From: Comamonas terrae
GTDB lineage: Bacteria; Pseudomonadota; Gammaproteobacteria; Burkholderiales; Burkholderiaceae_C
Length of the DNA stretch: 64,000 bases
Reading direction: 5' to 3'
Assembly (NCBI RefSeq): GCF_001544075.1
Contig: NZ_BCNT01000019.1
Location: 16,299 to 80,298 of the forward strand
Positions 38,205 through 48,444 of this stretch are shown one piece after another. Every line of letters begins with the position of its first letter. Position 1 is the first letter of the stretch. The notes below the pieces were generated by a model. That model made no database searches. It had not been told where the DNA came from and saw only the letters and a list, made by a program, of their open reading frames with translations. The position numbers were made by a program, and so were the translations under genes.

Positions 38205-39203
38205 TCAATCGGCCTTGAAGCCCGTGGCGGCCACGGCCTTGCCCCATTTGGCGGTGTCGGCCGCGATGATGTCGGCGAACTGCGCGGGGCTGGTGCCGGT
38301 GACGCGAAAGCCCGCATCCTGCAGCTTTGCGCGGCCATCGGGCGACTGCAGCACCTTGAGAATGTCGGCATTGAGCCTGGCGACCACCTCCGGCGACGTT
38401 CTGGCTGGCGCGACGATGCCGAACCACGAGCCGAACTCCAGGTTGCCGAAGCCCTGCTCCTTCATGGTCGGCACCTGGGGCAGCTGCTCCACGCGCACCG
38501 CCCCCGTGCTGCCCAGGGCCGCGAGCTTGCCGGCCCTGACCTGGGGCACGGCCATGCCGGCCGAGGCGAAGACGCCTTGCACATCGCCGCTGAAGATGCC
38601 GCCCAGCGCATCCGAGGTGTTCTTGTAGTGCACGACCTCGGGACGCATGCCAACGGCATCGCCGAACATGAAGGCCCCGAAATGGCCGGGCGTGCCCGCG
38701 CCGAAGGTCGCCATGAACAAGCCCTTTTGCTGCTGCGTCCAGGCCACGAAATCCTGGACGTTGCGCGCCTTGACCTTGTCGGGATTGACCAGCAGCACGA
38801 AATCCGAGCTGACCACCTGGCTCACGGGAACGAAGTCCTTTCCGGGGTCATAGGACAGCTTGCGGTAGGTGCTGGGCGCAATGCTGAGCTGGCCGGTCTC
38901 GGCCAGCATGATGGTGTAGCCGTCGGCCGGGGCGCGCGCAGCCTCGCTGGCGGCGATCAGGCCTGCCGCGCCGGGCTTGTTGTCCACGACCACACCCACG
39001 CCGCCCCAGGTCTCCGAGAGCTTTTGCGCGAGCAGCCGCGCCACCACGTCCGGGCCCGTGCCTGCGGGAAAGCCCACGAGCATGCGCACGGTCTTGGCCG
39101 GATAGCCGGCCGTCTGCGCGACAGCCCCCGTCGCCGCCAGCCAACCCAGGCCCGCCGCGGCGGCCAGGGCGGCGCGGCGCTGCAGCCGCTTGGTGTTCTT
39201 CAT
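38205..39203 (-). CDS. Bug-family (TctC) periplasmic solute-binding receptor, next to tannase-like gene
   Basis: A 332-residue periplasmic receptor with a basic N-terminus and signal peptide (cleavage near AVAQTA). The two-lobe Bug signature is YPAKTVRMLVGFPAGTGPDVVAR at the mature start and DNKPGAAGLIAASEAA. Such receptors bind carboxylates and often aromatic acids (TphC binds terephthalate). No tctA or tctB is adjacent, so the membrane partner must be elsewhere. The start at 39203 has GAGGAGA upstream. It lies 64 bp before the esterase gene and 23 bp after the DUF3237 gene. Confidence 0.88.
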   Translation of the reverse strand: MKNTKRLQRRAALAAAAGLGWLAATGAVAQTAGYPAKTVRMLVGFPAGTGPDVVARLLAQKLSETWGGVGVVVDNKPGAAGLIAASEAARAPADGYTIMLAETGQLSIAPSTYRKLSYDPGKDFVPVSQVVSSDFVLLVNPDKVKARNVQDFVAWTQQQKGLFMATFGAGTPGHFGAFMFGDAVGMRPEVVHYKNTSDALGGIFSGDVQGVFASAGMAVPQVRAGKLAALGSTGAVRVEQLPQVPTMKEQGFGNLEFGSWFGIVAPARTSPEVVARLNADILKVLQSPDGRAKLQDAGFRVTGTSPAQFADIIAADTAKWGKAVAATGFKAD

Positions 39204-39226
39204 GGTTGTCTCCTCTTGGTATGGGT

Positions 39227-39712
39227 TCAAAGCACTTCGAAAATCCGCATGGCCACAAGATCGGGGTAGCGTGCGCCCGAGCCCAGGAACAGGCGCTGCG
39301 ACAGCCAGGCCAGGCTGGGCGCCGAAGCCTCGAAGCGCGGCGTGCAGCGGAAATAGATGTCGGCCGGGTCCACGGGCTCGCCGCGGCGCAGGCGCTCCAT
39401 CAGCGCCGCCGGTCCCGTGCGCAGCGCATGGTTGGTCACGTAGATCAGGTCGCCTGCGTCGGTCTCGATCACGTAGCGCGCGTCCAGCTCGGCCAGCTCG
39501 TCGCTGACCAGCAGCTGGAAGTCGGCCCCGCCGGGCAGCACCCGCGCCGACCAGCCGTCGCCGCGCACCTGTCCGCCCACGATGGGAATCACGCGCCGAA
39601 AGCCCCGGGCCGTGGCGCCCACCTCCTGCGCCGCGCCCACCTGCACCGCGAAATCGGCGAAGCGGCGCAGCTGCGGCGCGGCCATCTGGAAATCACTGCC
39701 TGGCAATGTCAT
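39227..39712 (-). CDS. DUF3237 family protein
   Basis: A 161-residue cytoplasmic protein with no signal peptide. FRRVIPIVGGQVRGDGWSA, GADFQLLVSDELAELDARYVIETDAGDLIYVTNHALR and DIYFRCTPRFEASAP match the family pattern of a small beta-barrel with unknown function. The family is often found near aromatic-compound genes. It is the first gene of a minus-strand unit with the Bug receptor and the esterase, and divergent from the LuxR-type regulator. Confidence 0.85.
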   Translation of the reverse strand: MTLPGSDFQMAAPQLRRFADFAVQVGAAQEVGATARGFRRVIPIVGGQVRGDGWSARVLPGGADFQLLVSDELAELDARYVIETDAGDLIYVTNHALRTGPAALMERLRRGEPVDPADIYFRCTPRFEASAPSLAWLSQRLFLGSGARYPDLVAMRIFEVL

Positions 39713-39788
39713 CGGTCTCCCTGTTCCTGCAGTCCATGCGAGTTCTCAGCGTAAGCACTGTTGGAGAAAAGCGCTGTCCCCCAAGAAG

Positions 39789-40664
39789 ATGACAGCCCGC
39801 ACACCGCCGCTGCCGATGACCCCCTGGAAACCGACCCCGCCCACCGATGCCATGCCGGCCCGCGGCATGGCGCATGCCAGCGCGCTGCTGGCCGGCCTGG
39901 TGGAATCGCTGGGCCAGGCGGACTTCGCCCATTCGACCCTGGCCCGGCTGAGCACCATCGCGCCCCTGGCCTCGCTGTCCGTGTACCGCATCGGCAGCCT
40001 GCAGCCGCGGCTGTTCATGTCGGCCTCGCAGGGCGTTCCGGATACCACGCGCCAGTGCTGGAGCGCCTATCTTTCGGGTCCGCAGCACGAGGACCGGAGC
40101 TGGGGCCGGCAGTGGCCCTGCCACGCGCCAGCCGCGCCAGGCACGGGCACGGCAGCCGTGAACGGCAAGGGAGGCAGCGGGGAGGAACAGGGCTCGTGCA
40201 GCCTGGTGCATGTACAGGCCAGCGAGGTCACGCCCCTGCACCGCCAGTGCGTGTACGAGGCGCATGGCGTGGCCGAGCGCATCTCCATCGCCGAGCGCGG
40301 CGGCGACGGCTCGGTGTTCGCCGTCAATTTCTACCGCCATGCGCACCAGAAGCCTTTTTCCGACCGCCACCTGAGCGACTTCGCCGACCTGTCCGCGGCG
40401 CTCATGGCCCTGACGCGCAAGCACATCGCCCTCACCGCCGACGCCGGCGAGAGCCGCTGGCCGCAGCGCCTGCGCGAGCGGGCTCCGGGCCTGACGGCGC
40501 GGGAACTCGATGTCTGCCTGCGCCTGCTGCACGGCATGACGCTGGACGGCATCGCGGCCGACCTGCAGCTGAGCGCCGCCACGGCCAAGACCTACCGCAA
40601 CCGCGCCTTCGCGCGGCTGGACATACACCATCGCCATCAGCTGTTCGCGCTGATGGTGGAATAA
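39789..40664 (+). CDS. LuxR-type helix-turn-helix transcriptional regulator
   Basis: A 291-residue protein. The C-terminal 65 residues are a LuxR/GerE DNA-binding domain (LTARELDVCLRLLHGMTLDGIAADLQLSAATAKTYRNRAFARLD). The N-terminal part is a putative sensor domain of no recognised family. It starts 76 bp from the divergent DUF3237 gene, so it is the likely regulator of the DUF3237-Bug-esterase operon. The ATG at 39789 was chosen as the first after the divergent gene's start. Confidence 0.85.
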   Translation: MTARTPPLPMTPWKPTPPTDAMPARGMAHASALLAGLVESLGQADFAHSTLARLSTIAPLASLSVYRIGSLQPRLFMSASQGVPDTTRQCWSAYLSGPQHEDRSWGRQWPCHAPAAPGTGTAAVNGKGGSGEEQGSCSLVHVQASEVTPLHRQCVYEAHGVAERISIAERGGDGSVFAVNFYRHAHQKPFSDRHLSDFADLSAALMALTRKHIALTADAGESRWPQRLRERAPGLTARELDVCLRLLHGMTLDGIAADLQLSAATAKTYRNRAFARLDIHHRHQLFALMVE

Positions 40665-40683
40665 AGAGGAAAAGCGGTTGGCA

Positions 40684-40704
40684 GCGCCGGGCCGAGCCCG
40701 GCGC
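40684..40704 (-). terminator. Hairpin downstream of rnpB
   Basis: GCGCCGGGC-CGA-GCCCGGCGC is a perfect 9-bp stem lying 14 bp after the rnpB 3' end on the minus strand. Only a modest T-rich stretch follows. It also lies just after the LuxR gene and could serve both directions. Confidence 0.6.
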
Positions 40705-40717
40705 AGGAAGAAGATGT

Positions 40718-41051
40718 GAAGTGCGCCGATAAGCCGGATTCTGTGCACAGCGGTTGCCCGCTGCGTGACCGCCATTAATCTGGGCCATCAGTCGCCTGAT
40801 GGCTCGGTGCTACCTACCCGCACACTCCGGGGGCCCCGTCAACGTGTGCCTACTTGGTATTGCTGCGCGTAGAGATTGCCCGTTTCACCCCCGGTGGTTT
40901 GTCTCGCGACACTCCCCCGGGACTCGTCTCTGTTGCTCTGATCCTCACCTCACGGTGGACAGCCGTTAGCTGCTACGCTGCCCTGTGCAGTCCGGACGTT
41001 CCTCCAGTACGGCCTTTCGGCACTTGTACCAGCGGCGGTCTGGCGCACTTC
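40718..41051 (-). ncRNA. rnpB: RNase P RNA (M1), catalytic subunit
   Basis: On the minus strand the transcript begins GAAGTGCGCCAGACCGCC and contains GAGGAACGTCCGGACTGCAC with AGGGCAG (P4/J region). It ends ACAGAATCCGGCTTATCGG then CGCACTTC. The two ends pair (GAAGTGCGCC with GGCGCACTTC), forming helix P1. At about 334 nt it is the bacterial A-type length. RNase P matures tRNA 5' ends. Overlapping ORFs on the plus strand are therefore spurious. Confidence 0.96.
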
Positions 41052-41072
41052 ACGGCGCGCATTATCCCGCGT

Positions 41073-41897
41073 TCACAAAGAACCTGCACAGAACTCGCGC
41101 CGGAATTGCTCGGGCGGCAGGCCGGATTCGCGCTGGAACATGGCGATGAAAGCCGAGGGCGTGCTGTAGCCCAGCTCGTAGGCGATGTGCTGCACCGTAT
41201 GGCCGGCCTCCAGCGCGTCGATGGCGCGCAGGTAGCGCATGCGCTGGCGCCATTCGCCCAGGCTCATGCCCAGCTCGCGCTGGCAGTGGCGCGCCAGCGT
41301 GCGCTCGGTCATGTGCACGGTGGCCGCCCATTCGGCCAGGCTGCGGTGGTCGTCGGGGCGCGACTGCATGGCCTCCAGCACCTGCACCAGAGCCGGATGC
41401 CGGGCCACGGGCAGGAAGCTCAGCTCCAGCGGCGTGGCGCACAGCTGGTCGTGCACCACCCGGGCCAGCCGCAGATCCTCTTCGCTGACCGGCACCTGCA
41501 CATTGCGTGCGCCGAAGTCCGCCAGGATGGCCTTGACGATGGGCCCTATGCGCATGCAGCCCGGTGTCTGGGGCAACTCCCGGCACAGCTGCGGCGCCAA
41601 GTAGACCGATCGGTACTGCACCGCATGCTGCAGATAGCAGCTGTGCACCACGCCCGGCGGAATCCAGACCCCGTGCTGGGGCGGGCACAGGATATGGCCC
41701 GTGGGCACGTCCATGCTCAGACTGCCGTGGGCCGCGTAGTTCAGGTGGCCCCAGCGGTGGCTGTGCGGCGGCGCCTCGCTGTGCTCGCCAAACTCGTCGT
41801 AGCGGAAGTAATAGCTGCCCTGCACCTTGTCCGTGTCCAGAATCTGGACGGCATGCCGCTTGACGGCCTGTGCGGGTCTTGATGCAGAAGCAGGCAT
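41073..41897 (-). CDS. AraC-family regulator with cupin-type N-terminus
   Basis: A 274-residue protein. The N-terminal sensor is a cupin-like barrel (HSHRWGHLNYAAHGSLSMDV, GVWIPPGVVHSC). The C-terminal two HTH motifs are SLAEWAATVHMTERTLARHCQRELG and TVQHIAYELGYSTPSAFIAMFQRESG. It is transcribed away from the EamA exporter gene with a 100-bp shared upstream region, so it probably controls that gene. Confidence 0.9.
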   Translation of the reverse strand: MPASASRPAQAVKRHAVQILDTDKVQGSYYFRYDEFGEHSEAPPHSHRWGHLNYAAHGSLSMDVPTGHILCPPQHGVWIPPGVVHSCYLQHAVQYRSVYLAPQLCRELPQTPGCMRIGPIVKAILADFGARNVQVPVSEEDLRLARVVHDQLCATPLELSFLPVARHPALVQVLEAMQSRPDDHRSLAEWAATVHMTERTLARHCQRELGMSLGEWRQRMRYLRAIDALEAGHTVQHIAYELGYSTPSAFIAMFQRESGLPPEQFRREFCAGSL

Positions 41898-41997
41898 GGC
41901 GTTCGTCCGGCTTGCGTTATGGAATGTCCGAAATCAGGAATGCACTTTAAATGCGTCAGGCGCATGATAGGACCCGTCAAGGAGTCTTCACCACATC

Positions 41998-42918
41998 ATG
42001 GGTTCTTATCTTCTACCGCTGGGCGCCGTGCTGATCTGGTCCATCAACACCGTGGTCAGCAAGCTGGCTGCGGACAGCATCAGTGCAGCCGAGATCGGCT
42101 TTTTCCGCTGGGCGGTGGCCGCCGTGCTGTTCACGCCCTTTCTGCTGCCCTCCATCTGGCGCCAGCGCGCCGACATCAAGCCCCTGCTGCCCAGGATCAT
42201 GGCGCTGGGCGTTCTGGGCATGGTGATCTACCAGAGCCTGGCCTACTACGCAGCCCACTACACCACGGCCACGCACATGGGCATCATCGGCTCGCTCACG
42301 CCCATGCTGGTCCTGGTGCTGGCCGCCTTCGCGCTGGGCCAGCGGCTGACGCGCGGCGCGGTCTGGGGCTCTCTGGCGGCCATTGCCGGCGTGGCGCTGG
42401 TGGTCTCGTCGGGCCGGCCCGCGCGGCTGCTGTCCGAGGGGCTGAACCTGGGCGACGCGATGATGTTCATCGCCATGCTGTCCTACGCGCTCTACAACAT
42501 CCTGCTCAAGCGCTGGCCCATGCCGCGCCTGGCCACGTTGCAGCTGCTCTACCTGCAGGTGCTGGTGGCCGTGGTCGTGCAGTTTCCGCTGTATCTGCTC
42601 TCGCCCAAGACGGGGCTGAACGCCACGAACCTGCCGCTGGTGGGTTATGCCGGCGTCATGGCTTCGATCGCCGCGCCGCTGCTGTGGATGAAGGCCGTGC
42701 AGACGCTGGGCCCGGGCCGCTCCAGCATGTTCTTCAACCTGACGCCGATCTTCACGGCCGTCATCGCCTGGGCGGCGCTGCACGAGCCGCTGGCCATCTA
42801 CCACGCCATAGGCGGCGTGATGACGGTGGGCGGCCTGCTGCTGGCCGAGCTGTGGAAGACGCCGCTGCGCAAGCCTGCGGCGCAGGCACGCCCCGGCTGC
42901 CCGGCCAGTGCCGGCTAG
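41998..42918 (+). CDS. EamA/DMT-family transporter (putative metabolite exporter)
   Basis: A 306-residue integral membrane protein of ten predicted helices, two EamA repeats (about 1-140 and 150-290). The start LLPLGAVLIWSINTVVSKLAA is typical of DMT permeases, and the second repeat begins GDAMMFIAMLSYALYNILLKRW. Substrate is unknown; amino acid or nucleoside efflux is common in the family. The divergent AraC gene is the likely regulator. Confidence 0.88.
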   Translation: MGSYLLPLGAVLIWSINTVVSKLAADSISAAEIGFFRWAVAAVLFTPFLLPSIWRQRADIKPLLPRIMALGVLGMVIYQSLAYYAAHYTTATHMGIIGSLTPMLVLVLAAFALGQRLTRGAVWGSLAAIAGVALVVSSGRPARLLSEGLNLGDAMMFIAMLSYALYNILLKRWPMPRLATLQLLYLQVLVAVVVQFPLYLLSPKTGLNATNLPLVGYAGVMASIAAPLLWMKAVQTLGPGRSSMFFNLTPIFTAVIAWAALHEPLAIYHAIGGVMTVGGLLLAELWKTPLRKPAAQARPGCPASAG

Positions 42919-43068
42919 GCGGCAGCGCAACGGCCCGTCCAGGGCGTGGAAGGCCCCCGTTTCCATGGCCTTGCAGGGCATATCCATATTCCTGCCAGGA
43001 TGAACAACTACGCCACAATGGGCGTCTGCGATTTCTTTCCGACTTCCCCCCATCCTGCTGGAGGCTTC

Positions 43069-43989
43069 ATGAAATTCGACAACGTTCTGCAAACCATCGG
43101 CAACACGCCAGCCATCCACATCAACCGGCTGTTCGGCGCGAACGCCAATGTGTGGATCAAGTCCGAGCGCAGCAATCCCGGCGGTTCCATCAAGGACCGC
43201 ATTGCCCTGTCCATGGTGGAGGACGCCGAACGGTCCGGAGCGCTGAAGCCCGGCGGCACCATCATCGAGCCGACCAGCGGCAACACCGGCGTGGGCCTGG
43301 CCCTGGTGGCCGCGGTCAAGGGCTACAAGCTGATCCTGGTCATGCCCGACAGCATGTCCGTCGAACGCCGCCGCCTGATGCTGGCCTACGGCGCGAGCTT
43401 CGACCTCACGCCCAAGGAAAAGGGCATGAAGGGCGCCATCGCCCGCGCCCAGGAGCTGGCCGCGCAGACGCCCGGGGCGTGGATTCCGCAGCAGTTCGAG
43501 AACCCGGCCAACGTGGCGGTGCATGAAGCCACCACGGCCCAGGAAGTGCTCCGGGACTTTCCCGACGGGCTTGATGTCTTCATCACCGGCGTGGGCACGG
43601 GTGGCCACCTGACCGGCGTGGCCCGGGTGCTCAAGGCCAAGTTTCCCCAGCTCAAGGTCTTTGCCGTCGAGCCTTCCGCCTCGCCCGTGATTTCGGGCGG
43701 CCAGCCCGCCCCCCACCCGATCCAGGGCATTGGCGCCGGCTTCATCCCGAAGAACCTGGACACCAGCCTGCTGGACGGCGTGATCCAGGTCGAGGCGGAG
43801 CCCGCGCGCGAATACGCGCGCCGCGCTGCCCGCGAGGAAGGCCTGCTGGTCGGCATTTCCTCGGGAGCGACACTGGCCGCGATTGCCCAGAAGCTGCCCG
43901 AGCTGCCGGCCGGCGCCCGCGTGCTGGGCTTTGCCTACGACACGGGCGAACGCTACCTGTCGGTCGAAGGCTTCCTGCCCACGGCCTGA
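43069..43989 (+). CDS. cysK: Cysteine synthase A (O-acetylserine sulfhydrylase)
   Basis: PLP enzyme making L-cysteine from O-acetylserine and sulfide. The 306-residue protein has the PLP lysine in [14 protein letters not shown], the phosphate loop [27 protein letters not shown], and the C-terminal GISSGA. CysK rather than CysM is preferred by length and by the [10 protein letters not shown] motif, though family assignment by eye is not certain. GAGG precedes the ATG. A strong terminator follows. Confidence 0.92.
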   Translation: MKFDNVLQTIGNTPAIHINRLFGANANVWIKSERSNPGGSIKDRIALSMVEDAERSGALKPGGTIIEPTSGNTGVGLALVAAVKGYKLILVMPDSMSVERRRLMLAYGASFDLTPKEKGMKGAIARAQELAAQTPGAWIPQQFENPANVAVHEATTAQEVLRDFPDGLDVFITGVGTGGHLTGVARVLKAKFPQLKVFAVEPSASPVISGGQPAPHPIQGIGAGFIPKNLDTSLLDGVIQVEAEPAREYARRAAREEGLLVGISSGATLAAIAQKLPELPAGARVLGFAYDTGERYLSVEGFLPTA

Positions 43990-44008
43990 GCCTCCGCCAT
44001 CGGTCCCC

Positions 44009-44036
44009 AAAGCGCTGCCCAAGGCAGCGCTTTTTT
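44009..44036 (+). terminator. Rho-independent terminator of cysK
   Basis: AAAGCGCTGCC-CAA-GGCAGCGCTTT followed by TTT. It lies 20 bp after the cysK stop. Confidence 0.9.
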
Positions 44037-44090
44037 CATGAAAAACGGCTCAAACGCTTTCCCATCAAGCGCAACAAGCTATCAAAATAA
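44037..44090 (-). repeat. Dispersed low-GC element, family B, after cysK
   Basis: On the minus strand it begins TTTTGATAGCTTGTTGCGCTTGA, continues AAAGCGTTTGAGCC and ends TTTTTCATG. This is the clearest copy of the family in the window; the same words recur at 26132-26184 and 62818-62870. Confidence 0.6.
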
Positions 44091-44112
44091 AAGCCTTGCG
44101 GCAGGCCGAAGG

Positions 44113-44682
44113 CTACTGCGGGCAATCGCCTTCCCGTTCATAGTCCTGCACCTGGACCATGCCGGCACCAAGCGCACCGTCCCTGGCCTTGCTGGTCACC
44201 CGGAAGCTGGCGGCCGTGAGGCGGCGGATCTCGACCAAGGCGGGCGGGGCCTGGAAGATGCGGCCGCTGCGCTGCAGGTCCTTCTTGCTGCGCACGGGGC
44301 AGCTGATCTGCAGCAGGCCCAGGTCCTCGTCGTTGGCCAGAAGCTTGCCGGTGCAGGACAGGCCGTCGCTTTCCTGGCTCAGCAGATCCTGCAGATCCTC
44401 GGCAATGCTCTGCGGCGACAGGCAGCCTGAATCGGTCTGCACCGGTGGCTGCGCAGCGGAGCGAGGTTGCGGCCTCGACGGCTCGGGCTCGTAGCGCGTA
44501 CGCAGGGACCACAGCCCCGGCTCGATGGACTGCAGCACCTTGAGCGGCTCCACCCCGGCCCAGATCCGCTCCGGCTCCTGCGCCTGCAGCGCGGGGCCGG
44601 CCAGGCTGCACATGCCCAGCACCAGGACGGGCTTCAGAAGCGTTCCCGCATGCGCCAGGGCCTGCTGCCGCAAATTCCTCAC
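44113..44682 (-). CDS. Secreted DUF3617-like protein
   Basis: A 189-residue protein with a signal peptide (cleavage near ALQAQE). EPGLWSLRTRYEPEPS resembles the start of the DUF3617 domain, which is usually written GLWE. Two Cys pairs are plausible (SGCLS, LSCTG, ISCPV, GDCPQ). The family is common in beta-proteobacteria and unstudied. The gene stands alone on the minus strand between cysK and the ABC exporter. Confidence 0.65.
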   Translation of the reverse strand: MRNLRQQALAHAGTLLKPVLVLGMCSLAGPALQAQEPERIWAGVEPLKVLQSIEPGLWSLRTRYEPEPSRPQPRSAAQPPVQTDSGCLSPQSIAEDLQDLLSQESDGLSCTGKLLANDEDLGLLQISCPVRSKKDLQRSGRIFQAPPALVEIRRLTAASFRVTSKARDGALGAGMVQVQDYEREGDCPQ

Positions 44683-44914
44683 ACTCGCTCGCTTTCTTTG
44701 AGTGGCATCAGCATAGGCCCAGTATGGCCATGCGGTTTGCCCATGGCTGTAAGCGCGTGTTCACAGCGCGTGCCGGAGGCGGCTGTGGCCTGCCCGCCCT
44801 GCCGCCCCAGGGCACGCCCAATGCCCCAGTTTCCCAACGGTCATCGCGGGTGATCGCCACCGCGCCTGCCCGCTCCCCTACCATCGGGACCCATGCATAG
44901 GGAGTATTGCCATC

Positions 44915-46762
<1,848 letters not shown>

Positions 46763-46780
46763 AGCCGGCCCCTGCCCTTG

Positions 46781-46808
46781 AGCCCCATGCCGGCCCGCGG
46801 GGCTTTTT
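46781..46808 (+). terminator. Rho-independent terminator of the ABC exporter gene
   Basis: AGCCCC-N12-GGGGCT followed by TTTTT. It lies 18 bp after the stop codon. Confidence 0.75.
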
Positions 46809-46864
46809 CATGTTCCCCTGTGGCGCGTGGCGCCTTCGCCGGCTTTCATGCCAGACTCCGCCAC

Positions 46865-47125
46865 ATGCCCATAGAACTGAACAGGGAAGCCCGCCAGCAG
46901 GCCGTGGCCTCCATCGAACGCTATTTCCGCGAACACATGGACGAGCCCATAGGCAATGTCACGGCCGCGGCCCTGCTGGGCTTTTTCCTGCAGGAAATCG
47001 CCCCCAGCATCTACAACCAGGGCGTGGCCGACGCCCAGGAGCGCATGCAGGCGCGGCTGCAGGAGCTGGACTACGAAGTGCACGAGGACGAATTCACGTT
47101 CTGGCACAGGCAGCCGCGGCGCTGA
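46865..47125 (+). CDS. DUF2164 family protein
   Basis: An 86-residue protein. From the ATG at 46865 it reads MPIELNREARQQAVASIERYF, the usual family start, and the later part IGNVTAAALLGFFLQEIAPSIYNQGVADAQ is well conserved. Function unknown. It is an independent small gene ahead of sbcD, which starts 74 bp later. Confidence 0.85.
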   Translation: MPIELNREARQQAVASIERYFREHMDEPIGNVTAAALLGFFLQEIAPSIYNQGVADAQERMQARLQELDYEVHEDEFTFWHRQPRR

Positions 47126-47199
47126 CCCTTCCTCCTTCCGGCCGGCAGAGCGAACTACCATGTAGCCCCGTTCAGGCCCTCTTTTCCCCTTTCGTACGC

Positions 47200-48444
47200 A
47201 TGCGCCTTCTCCACACCTCCGACTGGCACCTGGGCCAGCATTTCATGGGCCAGAGCCGCCAGGCCGAGCACCGCGCGCTGATCGCCTGGCTGCTGGAGCA
47301 GGTCGATGCGCACGCCGTCGATGCCGTGGTGGTCGCGGGCGACATCTTCGACACCGGCGCGCCGCCCAGCTATGCGCGCGAGCTGTACAGCCAGCTCGTC
47401 GCGCGGCTGCACAGTGCGGGCTGCGCCCTGCTGCTGCTGGGCGGCAACCATGATTCGGTCAGCGTGCTCGACGAAAGCCGCGACCTGCTGGCCTACCTGA
47501 ACACCAGCGTCATCGCGGCCGTGGGCGAAACGGCCCGCCATGTGCTGACCCTGCCGCTGCGCGGAGGCAGGAACGAGCCCGGCTGCATCGTCTGCGCGCT
47601 GCCCTTCATCCGGGCCCGCGACGTGGTGCAGAGCCAGGCCAGCCAGAGCGCGCAGGACAAGCAGCTGGCGCTGCAGAACGCCATACAGGCCACCTACCAG
47701 CAGATCCATGCGGCCGCGCTGCAGCGCCAGGCCGAACTGCAGGCCGCGCTGGGCCGCAGGCTGCCCATCGTCGCCACCGGCCACCTCACCACCGTGGGCG
47801 CCCGCAGCAACGAATCGGTGCGCGAGATCTATGTGGGCTCGCTGCAGGCCTTCCCCACCTCGGCCTTTCCGCCGGCCGACTACATCGCGCTGGGCCATAT
47901 CCACCAGCCCCAGACCGTGGGCGGGCTGGAGCACATACGCTACAGCGGCTCGCCGATCGCGCTGGGCTTCGACGAAGCGCGCCAGGCCAAGCAGGTGCTG
48001 CTGGTGGATCTGGATGACTCCGGCCTGCGGGGCATCACCGCCCTGTCCGTGCCCGTCTTCCAGCCCATGGCGTCCGTGCAGGGCACGCTGGACGAACTGC
48101 CGGCCGCACTGAAGGCCCTGGCCTGCAGCGCCGACGCCCGACGGCCGACATGGATCGAAGTCACCGTGCAGGACGACGACTACCTGGCCGACCTGGCCGC
48201 GCGCGTGCAGGCCCTGGCCGAAGGCCTGCCGCTGCAGGTGCTGCGCATACGCCGCCAGCGCGGCAGCGCGGCGCCCCGGCTCGCGGCCGAGGCCCGGGAG
48301 TCGCTTGACGAGCTCAGCCCCGAGGAGGTGTTTGCGCGGCGCCTGGCCCAGGAAACGCTGGAGGCCGGGCTGCAGCAGGCACTGGCGCAGCGCCACCGCG
48401 AGGTGCTGGCGCAACTGAACGGCAATGCGGGAGAGCAGGCATGA
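47200..48444 (+). CDS. sbcD: Nuclease SbcCD subunit D
   Basis: Mre11-like metallophosphoesterase that, with SbcC, cleaves DNA hairpins and protein-blocked ends. The 414-residue protein has all phosphodiesterase motifs: HTSDWHLG (5-12), VVAGDIFDTG, LGGNHDS, ATGHLTT and ALGHIHQPQ. The ATG at 47200 begins the conserved MRLLHTSDWHLGQ. It overlaps sbcC by ATGA. Confidence 0.96.
   Translation: MRLLHTSDWHLGQHFMGQSRQAEHRALIAWLLEQVDAHAVDAVVVAGDIFDTGAPPSYARELYSQLVARLHSAGCALLLLGGNHDSVSVLDESRDLLAYLNTSVIAAVGETARHVLTLPLRGGRNEPGCIVCALPFIRARDVVQSQASQSAQDKQLALQNAIQATYQQIHAAALQRQAELQAALGRRLPIVATGHLTTVGARSNESVREIYVGSLQAFPTSAFPPADYIALGHIHQPQTVGGLEHIRYSGSPIALGFDEARQAKQVLLVDLDDSGLRGITALSVPVFQPMASVQGTLDELPAALKALACSADARRPTWIEVTVQDDDYLADLAARVQALAEGLPLQVLRIRRQRGSAAPRLAAEARESLDELSPEEVFARRLAQETLEAGLQQALAQRHREVLAQLNGNAGEQA

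Noticed and set aside
38141..38371. Upstream extension of the esterase frame
   Set aside because: It runs antiparallel-free into the Bug gene; the ATG at 38140 begins a clean lipoprotein signal.
40854..41882. A 342-codon plus-strand ORF covering rnpB and the AraC gene
   Set aside because: The left part is the complement of RNase P RNA and the right part is antisense to an AraC regulator.
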